Shown here piece by piece: positions 46,050 to 54,548 of a DNA stretch of 64,000 bases. Location: NCBI GenBank assembly GCA_030835135.1, contig JAUQWO010000050.1, forward strand, positions 1-64,000. Reading direction: 5' to 3'. This DNA comes from Bacteroidota bacterium. Lineage in GTDB: Bacteria; Bacteroidota; Ignavibacteria; UBA10030; UBA6906. The translations under genes and the position numbers were made by a program. The notes under the pieces were generated by a model that searched no databases, had not been told where the DNA came from, and saw only the letters and a list, made by a program, of their open reading frames with translations. Within the stretch, counting starts at the first letter, position 1; the number at the start of each line of letters is the position of its first letter.

Positions 46050-46877
46050 ATGGAAGAAATGGACCGTCCACTGTTCACGATACCCATGATCGCGGCGGCG
46101 TTGCTCGCCATTGCGGTAGCGCCGCATGCATACGCCAGAGGATCGGCGCAGCCCCTCGTCACCGTCTCCCTGAGCATCCCTCCAACCGCATGGGATGGCC
46201 CGGTGCAGGCAGTGATCCGCTTCACGATCGAACCGCACTGGCATCTGTATTGGTCCAACCCGGGCGACGCGGGCCTTCCCCCGACGATCCGTTGGAAGCT
46301 GCCGCACGGCTTTCAGGCCGGCCCCCTCTCCTTCCCCACGCCGACGAAGATCGTCGCCGACGGCCTTCTGGCCTATGGCTACTTCGATGAACTGATTCTT
46401 GTCGCTACCCTTACCCCGCCACCGGGGTACCGACCGGCGCTGAACGATTCCATCCACGGCGGGATCGATTGGCTGGTCTGCAAAGAGAGTTGCCTCCCGG
46501 GCAGCAGGACGATCTCTGTGCCGTGTGCGGGAACCGGCGATGAACGCGATGCCGCCAACGGACTCCTGGCACGGTTCGCCCTGACTGCGCCGGTGCCGTG
46601 GCCCGGATCCGACGCGGACACTCCTTTCGCCATTGCATCCCGGTCCGACGGCGCGATCACGCTTCACTTCGACCCGGGCGCACCGGTGACTGACTTCTAT
46701 CCCGATCTCCTCGAGAATACCGTCGTGGACCTTGCAAGCATTCGCGTCGGAACCGGAGGAGTATCATTCAGAGCGCTTCCCTCCGGACCCCTCGTGTCCA
46801 TGACGAGGTTGCGGGGCATACTCATCTCCGGGGCGAAGGCATATAGCATAGACGTTCCCGTACACTACCAGAATTGA
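46050..46877 (+). CDS. DsbD N-terminal-domain-like periplasmic protein
   Basis: The protein is 275 aa with a signal peptide cut near AYARG. The body matches the N-terminal (alpha) domain of DsbD/ScsB-type reductases, with HWHLYWSNPGDAGLP and the signature DWLVCKESCLPGS carrying two cysteines. The membrane and thioredoxin parts of DsbD are absent, so it is a stand-alone domain. It should take part in thiol redox exchange or binding. The start is uncertain (46050 or 46059). The redoxin gene follows, which supports a redox role. Confidence 0.78.
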   Translation: MEEMDRPLFTIPMIAAALLAIAVAPHAYARGSAQPLVTVSLSIPPTAWDGPVQAVIRFTIEPHWHLYWSNPGDAGLPPTIRWKLPHGFQAGPLSFPTPTKIVADGLLAYGYFDELILVATLTPPPGYRPALNDSIHGGIDWLVCKESCLPGSRTISVPCAGTGDERDAANGLLARFALTAPVPWPGSDADTPFAIASRSDGAITLHFDPGAPVTDFYPDLLENTVVDLASIRVGTGGVSFRALPSGPLVSMTRLRGILISGAKAYSIDVPVHYQN

Positions 46878-46908
46878 ACCATGTCCATGAACATCAAGAG
46901 GAGGTACC

Positions 46909-47523
46909 ATGCTCACACGCATGAGGAACAATGCACTGGTCCTTGTACTTGCCGCCATCACGACGGCCGCTGCCGGTAAGGCCGACCCACCAGCGGCCGC
47001 GATCGGCAAGGCAGCGCCCGGCTTCACTCTGGCAGATCTTGAGGGACGGACCCGCTCGCTCTCCGAGTTCGCCGGAAAGATCGTTGTCCTCGAGTGGACC
47101 AACCCCAACTGCCCCGTCGTGCGACGGACATATGGGAGCGGCATCATGAACACCCTGCAGAAGGAGTATACTGCCCGCGACGTCGTCTGGCTCACGATCA
47201 ATTCCACCAATCCCGAGCACGCCGACAACGAGACGCCCGCTAGGCAGAAGGAGCGCTACGCGGCATGGAACGCATCGCCGACCGCACAGCTGCTCGACCT
47301 CGAAGGAACGGTGGGACGGACATACGGCGCAAAGACCACGCCGCACATGTTCATCATCGACGGCAAGGGGTCGCTCGCCTACAACGGTGCCATCGACGAT
47401 GACCCACGCGGCGGCAACTCCGACCGGAAGGCCTTCGTGAAGGACGCGCTCGATGCGCTCCTGGCAGGCAGAGCGGTCGCCGTGAGTGTGTCGAAACCGT
47501 ATGGTTGTGGAGTGAAGTACTGA
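46909..47523 (+). CDS. Exported redoxin/AhpC-TSA family protein
   Basis: The protein is 204 aa with a signal peptide. The thioredoxin-fold domain has APGFTLADLEGRTRSLSEFAGK, the active-site region NPNCPVV with one cysteine in place of CxxC, and the cis-Pro segment TTPHMFIID. A C-terminal GCG gives a possible resolving cysteine. It is probably a periplasmic peroxiredoxin-like thiol protein. ATG 46909 has GAGGAGG upstream. It pairs with the DsbD-like gene. Confidence 0.85.
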   Translation: MLTRMRNNALVLVLAAITTAAAGKADPPAAAIGKAAPGFTLADLEGRTRSLSEFAGKIVVLEWTNPNCPVVRRTYGSGIMNTLQKEYTARDVVWLTINSTNPEHADNETPARQKERYAAWNASPTAQLLDLEGTVGRTYGAKTTPHMFIIDGKGSLAYNGAIDDDPRGGNSDRKAFVKDALDALLAGRAVAVSVSKPYGCGVKY

Positions 47524-47575
47524 GAACTACGGGAGCGGAGTGCCGGCACGGCTGGGACGTGAATTCTTCAGGAGA

Positions 47576-47600
47576 GCGCGGGTGATGCTACCCGCGTTTT
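47576..47600 (+). terminator. Terminator between convergent redoxin and regulator genes
   Basis: CGCGGGT (47577-47583) pairs with ACCCGCG (47590-47596) around a 6-nt loop, followed by TTTT. The right arm overlaps the stop codon of the response regulator on the other strand. Confidence 0.75.
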
Positions 47601-48370
47601 CGTCTTGCCGATGGCCGGCCCGCCGCGTGGGAGGAGCGGGATGAGGTCGTGCGTCTGCTCCGTCCGGCCACGGCAACCGGTGCAACGACAAGACGGAATC
47701 CCTTTCCATGCACGTTCACGATCTGCACCGCCGGATCGGCTGCAAGGCGTTTGCGCAACCGGCTGATGAAGACGTCCATGCTTCGTCCGGCGAAGAACGT
47801 GTCGTCCCCCCAGATCTCCCGGAGCGCCACCGATCGTTCCAACAGCCCTTGATCGCGCCGACAGAGCAGGGTCAGCAATTCGGCCTCACGGGTGGTCAAT
47901 TCTTCGGACGTGCCCTCCCGGACCAGCGTGCGTGCGCCGGCATCAAAGCTGAATGTCCCGATGCCGTACCGGCCCTGCGCCGGGGGCGCTTCCGTGGGTG
48001 GATGCACCCGCTTCAGGACCGCACGGATGCGCAGCATCAGCTCTTCCATGCTGAACGGCTTGGTGATGTAATCGTCCGCACCGATCCGCAGCCCCTCCAC
48101 GCGGTCTTCTTTCAACGAACGTGCCGTCAGGAAGATGAGTGGCACGGCCTCGTCCTGTGCACGTACCTCCTTCGCGAACGTGAACCCGTCCTTCTTCGGC
48201 ATCATCACATCCACCAGACAGAGCGCATGGTCACCGCGACGGAAGCGGTCCATCCCTTCAACGCCGTTCGTCGCAAGGTCCACCGCGTACCCCTGCATCT
48301 CCAGATGCTCCTTCAGGATGAAGCCCAGATTGGGGTCGTCTTCCAGCAGGAGAACGCGCAGGCGGCTCAT
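47588..48370 (-). CDS. OmpR-family response regulator
   Basis: The protein is 260 aa. The receiver domain has LLLEDDPNLG, phospho-acceptor Asp54 in LVDVMMPKKDG and the conserved Thr/Lys in FLTAR and TKPF. A winged-helix DNA-binding domain (about 135-230, ELTTREAELLTLL and VFISRLRKRLAADPAVQIVNVHGKGFRL) follows, with a basic Arg/Ser-rich tail. It resembles the Bacteroidota RprY/CopR type. ATGA overlap with the kinase gene gives a two-gene operon. Confidence 0.92.
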   Translation of the reverse strand: MSRLRVLLLEDDPNLGFILKEHLEMQGYAVDLATNGVEGMDRFRRGDHALCLVDVMMPKKDGFTFAKEVRAQDEAVPLIFLTARSLKEDRVEGLRIGADDYITKPFSMEELMLRIRAVLKRVHPPTEAPPAQGRYGIGTFSFDAGARTLVREGTSEELTTREAELLTLLCRRDQGLLERSVALREIWGDDTFFAGRSMDVFISRLRKRLAADPAVQIVNVHGKGFRLVVAPVAVAGRSRRTTSSRSSHAAGRPSARRKRG

Positions 48371-50064
48371 GTCCTCCCCTCCGGCACACGGGGAAACGAC
48401 AGGATCACCGTCGTTCCTTTGCCGGGCGCGCTCTCGATCGCAACCGTGCCGTTCATCGCGTTCACCATCAACCGCACGTACGCAAGCCCGAGGCCGAACC
48501 CCTTCACATCGTGCCGGTCCCCTGTGGACACGCGGTAGTACTTATCGAAGACCCGCCCCGTCTCCTCCGGTGCCATGCCGATCCCGTTGTCGCTGATGCG
48601 CACCGTGACGCTGCCATCCGCCAGGCCCGTGCGGATGGCGATCTCCGGGACACCGGGCGTGTACTTCACCGCGTTTTCGAGGATGTTGTGGACGATGTTC
48701 GTCAGATGCAAGTGGTCGGCGATCACCCGGGCTGCGGCCCCGCCCTGGTGGAGCGTCAGAGAACCACCACGGCTCTCCACCTGCACGGCGAACGCTGAAG
48801 CGGCCTTCTCCAGGAGAGCGTGCACATCCACTGGCACGAGCGACAGATCATAATCGCCTTCTTCCACCACCGCCATCTGAAGGATCTTGGAGACCCCGGT
48901 CCGCATGCGTCCCGTCTCTTCACCGATCACATGCACATACCGGCGGATGCGGGACCGCTGGCCGATCACATCCGGGCGGACGACGGCCTCCGCCGCGAGC
49001 GTGATCGTGGAAAGGGGCGTCTTGAACTCGTGCACCATGTTGTTGATGAAGTCCCTGACCTGGGTGCTCAGACGCTGTTGGCGTGCGATGGTGCGGAATG
49101 CGGAGAGGGACGCCACCACGATGATCGCGGCAAAGAGCAGCGTGGCCAGCGCATACGGCCCGATCTGCCCCACCAGATACCAGCGGGCACCCGGGAAGCT
49201 CACCATGAGATCGCTCCGGGGAGCAAGGATGTCGGCAGGGAATAGTCGCGTCCGATAGGGAGTGGCAATGACATCCTCCCTCGCTGCCCCCGGGCCGCCG
49301 ATGCGGAGGGTGTCCTCACCATACCCCATCACGCCAAAGACAAAGTCGAGCAGGATCCCATTCGCCCGGAGTTCGGACCGCAGCAGGGAATCGAGCTGGG
49401 CCGCATCGGTGCGGCTCTGGATCGGTTTGCGCTCTGCTCCACTCAGACGGTCGATGACCCGTGTGACGAGAGCGCTCCGGGTATGGTCTCCGGGGTGTGG
49501 TGCATCAACAATGACGGAATCGCCGCGCACGACCTTCCGGAGCATCGTGTCGGCCGTGGTCTCGAAGCGAAAGTAGAACCGGACGCTGTCCGCACAGGAC
49601 GACCCGCTCGCCGGAGCCGACGTTACCTCTCGTTGCACAGTGGTCAAGCGAACGCGATCCGGCGCTGCCTGCGTACCGGCGCGGGTCACGTTCACCTCGT
49701 GCAGTTCCCTGACCATCGGCGGCTGACCGGCTTCTCCGGTGATGCCAATGCTCAACCGGGTATCACCAACACTGTCCGCTGTCGCGCTGCGCGGCAACGC
49801 CATCATGATCCGCGGTCCGCGTGGATCCTGCCCGGGATTCCCCGTCGTGGTCCGGGTCTCACCCACCCACAACACCGTCGTCACGATCTCCCTGGCTTCG
49901 AGCCGCTGCGCCACGGTCTGCAACGCCGCGTTCACATTCTGTTCGAATGCCCGGTCGGCCGCCCGATATGCCTTGTCGATCAGGATCACCTGGATAGCGA
50001 GCAGGCCGATCACCGCGATGATCGTGCCGGCAAGCAACAAGGGATATCTGCGCGTGGAGTCCAT
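48367..50064 (-). CDS. Sensor histidine kinase (RprX-like)
   Basis: The protein is 565 aa. TM1 (about 8-28) is followed by a periplasmic sensor domain of about 270 residues, a second TM (ALATLLFAAIIVVASLSAF) and no HAMP domain. The H-box is NNMVHEFKTPLS, the N-box NILENAVKYT, and G-boxes RISDNGIGM and GFGLGLAYV follow. ATG 50064 is preferred over an in-frame TTG at 50070. The gene is divergent from the PDZ/NEW3/ABC genes, with a repeat-type operator between them, so this pair probably controls both itself and that set. Confidence 0.92.
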   Translation of the reverse strand: MDSTRRYPLLLAGTIIAVIGLLAIQVILIDKAYRAADRAFEQNVNAALQTVAQRLEAREIVTTVLWVGETRTTTGNPGQDPRGPRIMMALPRSATADSVGDTRLSIGITGEAGQPPMVRELHEVNVTRAGTQAAPDRVRLTTVQREVTSAPASGSSCADSVRFYFRFETTADTMLRKVVRGDSVIVDAPHPGDHTRSALVTRVIDRLSGAERKPIQSRTDAAQLDSLLRSELRANGILLDFVFGVMGYGEDTLRIGGPGAAREDVIATPYRTRLFPADILAPRSDLMVSFPGARWYLVGQIGPYALATLLFAAIIVVASLSAFRTIARQQRLSTQVRDFINNMVHEFKTPLSTITLAAEAVVRPDVIGQRSRIRRYVHVIGEETGRMRTGVSKILQMAVVEEGDYDLSLVPVDVHALLEKAASAFAVQVESRGGSLTLHQGGAAARVIADHLHLTNIVHNILENAVKYTPGVPEIAIRTGLADGSVTVRISDNGIGMAPEETGRVFDKYYRVSTGDRHDVKGFGLGLAYVRLMVNAMNGTVAIESAPGKGTTVILSFPRVPEGRT

Positions 50065-50103
50065 ACCCAAAGATACGACCTCGCCCGGTCATTTGCTGTG
50101 CCG

Positions 50104-50138
50104 TTAACGTTCATTAACACTCCGTAACACAGTTTAAC
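50104..50138. promoter_or_regulatory. Four (T/G)TAAC direct repeats at 10-bp steps
   Basis: TTAAC (50104-50108), TTAAC (50114-50118), GTAAC (50124-50128) and TTAAC (50134-50138) are spaced by exactly 10 bp. OmpR-family regulators bind tandem direct repeats with 10-11 bp period, so this is a likely binding array for the adjacent regulator. It lies between the divergent kinase gene and the PDZ gene. Confidence 0.6.
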
Positions 50139-50204
50139 TATGACCACCGCAACAGATGCCGTATGTTGACGTCACACCGATATCACATTGCTTCCGGAGG
50201 ACCC

Positions 50205-50696
50205 ATGCGTACGATCATGATCTCAGCACTCATCGTCCTGACCGCGACAGCCGCAGTCGCGCAAACGGTGATCAAGAAAACGGATGGCGGACAGACCATC
50301 ATCACCACAACTACCGGCGGCCCCGCTGCGGGTCAGAAGTCCGAAGGCGGAAAGACCATGATCCGCATCGAAGGGGGCGCTTTCATCCCCGAGCTCGGAT
50401 GCGTCCTGGGCGACGAAGGGAAGCAGGTCAAGGTCCTCCATGCCATGCCCGGTACGAACCGTCCGAAGGCGTACGCCGGCATCGATGTCCAGGCGAACGA
50501 TCTGATCCTCATGGTCAATGCAAAACCCTTGAAGACCGCCGCGGCGTTCAAGGCCCTCTATGAGACCCTCGCACCCGGCGATACGATCACGCTCGGCATC
50601 AAACGTGGTGAGGCCATGCATCTGGCGTCCTTCGTGAAGGTGGACCCGAAGGACATGCCCAAGGACCGCAAGATCATCATCAAGAAGAACGACTAG
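50205..50696 (+). CDS. Exported PDZ-domain protein
   Basis: The protein is 163 aa with a signal peptide cut after VAQ. A Thr/Gly/Lys-rich linker (about 22-60) leads to one PDZ-like domain (LGCVLGDEGKQVKVLHAMPGTNRPKAYAGIDVQANDLILMVNAKPLKTAAAF). There is no protease domain. It could bind C-termini of envelope proteins. ATG 50205 is fixed by CGGAGGACCC upstream. First gene of the NEW3/ABC set; the NEW3 gene begins 3 bp after its stop. Confidence 0.82.
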   Translation: MRTIMISALIVLTATAAVAQTVIKKTDGGQTIITTTTGGPAAGQKSEGGKTMIRIEGGAFIPELGCVLGDEGKQVKVLHAMPGTNRPKAYAGIDVQANDLILMVNAKPLKTAAAFKALYETLAPGDTITLGIKRGEAMHLASFVKVDPKDMPKDRKIIIKKND

Positions 50697-50699
50697 ACG

Positions 50700-52208
50700 A
50701 TGACACACCCCGCTGCGTTCCGCAGTATCATCGTCGGTCTTCTCATCCTTGCGGTCTGTGCCGGTGAACTCGTGGCCCAGACTGGCACGTTCTACAATCA
50801 GCGCGACGATAAATACCGGGTGCTGGGGTTGAAGCGCGCCAAAGAAGCGTACGAGGTGGCGAAAAAGGACTTCGAACGGCAACAGGAGCTCTTCGCCCGC
50901 GGCCTGATCGCCCAATCGGAACTCGACAGGGCCCGGGGGAATTTCGCGGACGCCGAAGTGAATTTCCAGCAGTCGCTCCTGGCCGTCCTCTTCGAGCAGC
51001 AATACGTTTCGATCACCCGCGCTGTCAAGTATCAGACCGCCGACGGCACCCGGCACGTCCGCATCCGCCTCGAGAATGCTTCGGGCGGGACCGAGGAGTT
51101 CCGCAAATTGCTGAACCTCGAGGACAAACTGTTCCGGACGCTGCAACCAGACCTGATCAGCAATGTGTACATCTCGCTCCTGAACAACGAAAGTGCCATC
51201 ATCAGCCAGCCGTACGAGGCGAAACTCGACCAACTGCAATACGGTCATCCCCGCGATATTGACTTCACGATCCTGCAGGACCTCGATGCGGTGACCGTGA
51301 ACATGATCTACGGGAACGGCACGCAGCGCAGCATGAAGATCTTCCTCCAGAAGGATGTCTCCGTGAACCGCGTGATGGTACAGGCCGATCAGTTCTCGCT
51401 CGAAGGTGAGCTCGGCTCCTCGGCCGTCTTCGACCTCCGTCTGGAACTGTTCAGCAAGGACCAGAACACCTTCACCCTGGCCACCGTCAACCTGCCGAAG
51501 CAACTCCTCGCTGTCTTCAAGGACCCCGCGACCAGCGCCCGGCTCAGCCAGTTCCGGTTCACCGAAGCCACGAACACGCGGAAGGTCGCCCTCGACGTCT
51601 CGCTGCCGGACCGCCCCACTGACGACGTGGTCATGGACAAGCCGGTCGTCTTCTACGTCCTCGTGGTCCCCCAGAGCCAGGCGGCATCACTGGTATCAGC
51701 CGGAGAGCGTACCTGGACGCAGCGCGAGATCGAACAACTGCAGGTGGGCTTTGCGCGGCTGGAACTCGTTCCCCGCGGCAAAGGCCGCCTCCTCGTCCGC
51801 CTGGCGCAGCTCTATCACACCATCGGGGCATCGGACCAGATCACGTTCCCGGTTGAACTGGTGAATGAGGGGACCCGCAGACTCGATAATGTCGAGATCA
51901 AGGTTGATCTCCCGCCGCTCTGGACCAAGGAGATCACACCCGCCGTCACTCCACGCCTGGAGGTCTCGGCTGAAGCACGGAGCCAGATCGTCGTCCACCC
52001 ACCGGCCGGCATTTCCCCCGGACGGTACGAGATCCGCCTCCGCACGAGTGGTCTCTCCGACAATCAACCTGTGAATGCCGAGGACAAGACCATGACGATC
52101 GAGGTCCAGGGGGGAAGCAACATGTTCATGACCGTCATCCTGATCATCGTGATCCTCGGGCTTGTCACCGGGATCGTGGTGTTCGGGATACGGCTCTCAC
52201 GGCGGTAA
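50700..52208 (+). CDS. Membrane-anchored hairpin/NEW3 protein associated with ABC transporter
   Basis: The protein is 502 aa with a signal peptide or anchor at 8-26. Residues 43-102 form a helical hairpin like those of periplasmic adaptor (MFP/HlyD) proteins: Arg60, Leu64, then RGLIAQSELDRA. A long beta-rich middle follows. A NEW3 (alpha-galactosidase-associated, COG1470-like) domain covers about 385-465, and a C-terminal TM lies at about 475-498. Such NEW3 membrane proteins are often encoded beside ABC-2 transporters. I infer an adaptor or sensor for the following ATPase and permeases. The start at 50700 is supported by the 3-bp gap after the PDZ gene. Confidence 0.75.
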   Translation: MTHPAAFRSIIVGLLILAVCAGELVAQTGTFYNQRDDKYRVLGLKRAKEAYEVAKKDFERQQELFARGLIAQSELDRARGNFADAEVNFQQSLLAVLFEQQYVSITRAVKYQTADGTRHVRIRLENASGGTEEFRKLLNLEDKLFRTLQPDLISNVYISLLNNESAIISQPYEAKLDQLQYGHPRDIDFTILQDLDAVTVNMIYGNGTQRSMKIFLQKDVSVNRVMVQADQFSLEGELGSSAVFDLRLELFSKDQNTFTLATVNLPKQLLAVFKDPATSARLSQFRFTEATNTRKVALDVSLPDRPTDDVVMDKPVVFYVLVVPQSQAASLVSAGERTWTQREIEQLQVGFARLELVPRGKGRLLVRLAQLYHTIGASDQITFPVELVNEGTRRLDNVEIKVDLPPLWTKEITPAVTPRLEVSAEARSQIVVHPPAGISPGRYEIRLRTSGLSDNQPVNAEDKTMTIEVQGGSNMFMTVILIIVILGLVTGIVVFGIRLSRR

Positions 52209-52244
52209 CATACGCGAAGACCTGTTCATCAATCGGGAGCCACC

Positions 52245-52973
52245 ATGTCGCAGCCAACATTCGAAGCGGTCAACCTCACCAAGCGGTATGAGGACGGCGT
52301 CCTCGCTCTGGATCACGTGTCGTTCGAGGTCCATCCCGGCCAGATCTACGCCATGCTCGGTGCAAATGGGGCCGGGAAGACCACGACGATCAATATCTTC
52401 CTGAATTTCCTCGAACCGACGGAGGGCGAGGCGCGTATCAACGGCGTCTGTACCCACACCGACCCGCTTGCCGCCAAGGCACAGATCGCCTATGTGTCGG
52501 AGAACGTGATGCTGTACCCTGCGTTCACCGCCATGCAGAACCTCGAGTACTTCACACGATTGGGTGGGCGTGACCATCACACGAAGGACGAGTATCACCG
52601 GGTCCTGGAACGTGTGGGACTCCAGCGCGAGGCGCACGACAAGCGGCTCCGCGGGTTCTCGAAAGGGATGCGGCAGAAGTGCGGACTGGCGATCGCGATC
52701 CTCAAGGACGCTCCCGCCATCGTGCTCGATGAGCCGACCTCAGGACTCGACCCGCAGGCGGGCTATGAGTTCACCCAACTGCTGACTGCGCTGCGCGACG
52801 AAGGGAAGGCGATCCTCATGTCCACCCACGATATCTTCCGCGCGCGGGAGATCGCCAGCACCGTCGGCATCCTGAACCGCGGACGCCTGGTGATGCAGCG
52901 TTCCGCTGCCGAACTCGGCGGCGCCGATCTCGAACAGCTTTACCTCGAACACATTGCCGGCCACGCGGCCTGA
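52245..52973 (+). CDS. ABC transporter ATP-binding protein
   Basis: The protein is 242 aa with a single ABC domain. Walker A is GANGAGKTTT, the signature FSKGMRQK is the variant usual in ABC-2-type systems, and Walker B is IVLDEPTSGLDP. It should energise the two permeases that follow. ATG 52245 has GGGAG upstream. Confidence 0.92.
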   Translation: MSQPTFEAVNLTKRYEDGVLALDHVSFEVHPGQIYAMLGANGAGKTTTINIFLNFLEPTEGEARINGVCTHTDPLAAKAQIAYVSENVMLYPAFTAMQNLEYFTRLGGRDHHTKDEYHRVLERVGLQREAHDKRLRGFSKGMRQKCGLAIAILKDAPAIVLDEPTSGLDPQAGYEFTQLLTALRDEGKAILMSTHDIFRAREIASTVGILNRGRLVMQRSAAELGGADLEQLYLEHIAGHAA

Positions 52974-53004
52974 CCTTCGACCCACAGCTCCGGACACCGT
53001 CACC

Positions 53005-54420
53005 ATGCTCCGTCTTCTGATCATCAAAGAGATCCGCGACATCGTCGGGTCCACCAAATTCGCCGTGACCTTCGGGGTATGCTCCCTCCTGGTACTCCTG
53101 GTGTTCATCGTCGGCGCGCGTGCGTATCACACTGCGGTCGGGCAGCATGATGCGGCGAAACGAGAGAACCTCCGCCGCATGGAAGGGATCACCGACTGGA
53201 TGCAGGTCCATGACATGAACGTGTACATGCCTCCGCAGCCGCTCTCGGCACTCGTCGCCGGCGTGGCCCATGATATCGGGCGCACCGTGACCGTCGAGGG
53301 ACGGGGAGAGTTGACCGCGCACGACAGCCGGTACAGTGATGAGCCGATGCTCGCTGTGTTCCGCCAGTTCGATCTGGAGTTCCTGTTCACCGTCGTCCTC
53401 TCGCTCTTCGCCATCCTGTTCGCCTTCGACGCGGTCAGCGGGGAGAAGGAACGGGGAACATTGCGGCTGACCTTTGCCTCCCCGGTCCCCCGCCGGACAT
53501 TCATCGCCGGCAAACTGCTGGGTGCGTACCTCACGCTGGTCGTCTCCCTCCTGCTCCCGATCGCGGCCGGTTCTGCCCTCCTCATCGTCATGGGCGTCCC
53601 CATGACGGGAGACGACTGGGTGCGCCTCACACTGATCATTGCCGCGGGGTTCCTCTACCTCGGCGTGTTCCTGTCGCTCTCGGTGCTCGTCTCGGCCATG
53701 ACCACCCGTTCCACGACGTCGTTTCTCGTGCTCCTCGTCGTCTGGATCGTGGCAGTGCTGATCGTTCCCCGCGCCGCCGTGCTGTTTGCGGGGCGTGCCG
53801 TGGACGTGCCTTCCGTGGATGCTGTGGCCGCACAGAAGGCGAAGTTCAGCGCCGGACTCTGGGGCGACGACCGCTCCGCGATGGCGGCCTTCAAGCCATC
53901 GAAGTCCGGCGACATGCAGGCGGTGATGCAGGAGTTCCAGCAGATGATGCAGAAGCTTGCGGATGACCGCGACAGGAAGATGCGTGAGTTCGCATCGCGC
54001 GTGAATGAAGAACGCCGGAACAGGCAGGATGTGCAGGAGGCCGTGGCATTCGGTCTCGCCCGGATCACGCCGGCTGCGTGTTTCACGCTCGCCGCGACAC
54101 GATTGGCGGGGACTTCGTTCGAAATGAAACAGCACTTCCTCGCGGCAACGGAGCGGTACCAGAAAGCATTCGGGGAATTCATGGTCGCCAAGACCGGCAT
54201 GAATCCCGGCGGACGGATGGTCGTGCTGCGCGTCGTGGTGGGTGACGAGAAGAAGCCCGAACCGATCAACACGGCCGAGATCCCGGCCTTCTCCTATGCA
54301 CCCATGCAGGTCGCAGATGTCGCCGGAGGCACCGCGCTGGATATCCTCCTGCTTCTCGCCGTGAACCTGTTCTTCATCGTGGGCGCGGTGGCGGCATTCC
54401 TGAGGTACGACGTGCGGTGA
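53005..54420 (+). CDS. ABC-2 type permease with large external domains (1)
   Basis: The protein is 471 aa. TM1 (about 22-42) is followed by an external segment of about 90 residues, then a block of five TM helices (about 135-285). A second external helical domain (about 290-445) and a last TM follow. This layout is typical of DUF3526-like ABC-2 permeases. ATG 53005 is preferred over 52954 because the latter overlaps the ATPase gene and gives no membrane-like start. It is paralogous to the gene at 54549. Confidence 0.85.
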   Translation: MLRLLIIKEIRDIVGSTKFAVTFGVCSLLVLLVFIVGARAYHTAVGQHDAAKRENLRRMEGITDWMQVHDMNVYMPPQPLSALVAGVAHDIGRTVTVEGRGELTAHDSRYSDEPMLAVFRQFDLEFLFTVVLSLFAILFAFDAVSGEKERGTLRLTFASPVPRRTFIAGKLLGAYLTLVVSLLLPIAAGSALLIVMGVPMTGDDWVRLTLIIAAGFLYLGVFLSLSVLVSAMTTRSTTSFLVLLVVWIVAVLIVPRAAVLFAGRAVDVPSVDAVAAQKAKFSAGLWGDDRSAMAAFKPSKSGDMQAVMQEFQQMMQKLADDRDRKMREFASRVNEERRNRQDVQEAVAFGLARITPAACFTLAATRLAGTSFEMKQHFLAATERYQKAFGEFMVAKTGMNPGGRMVVLRVVVGDEKKPEPINTAEIPAFSYAPMQVADVAGGTALDILLLLAVNLFFIVGAVAAFLRYDVR

Positions 54421-54478
54421 GCACATGAACGGGTCCCCGCAAGGACGCAGCGCCGTGGGTGCGGCAACGGATCTGCCT

Positions 54479-54502
54479 GTAGGGGCGCAGCATGCTGCGC
54501 CC
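54479..54502. repeat. Perfect palindromic GTAGGGGCG element between permease genes
   Basis: GTAGGGGCG leads into a perfect 20-bp palindrome at 54483-54502, with inner arms CAGCA/TGCTG. It lies in the 128-bp gap between the two permease genes. Confidence 0.8.
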
Positions 54503-54548
54503 GCACAACCCGCGGACAGATAGGCAATTCACTCTGGAGATAAGGCGC

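Noticed and set aside
50223-51503. Minus-strand frame of 426 codons opposite the PDZ and NEW3 genes
   Set aside because: Composition of a shadow frame; the + strand genes have signal peptides and ribosome sites.
52816-54426. Minus-strand frame of 536 codons opposite the first ABC-2 permease gene
   Set aside because: Shadow of a membrane protein gene; the translation is rich in His, Glu, Asp and Arg and has no domain.
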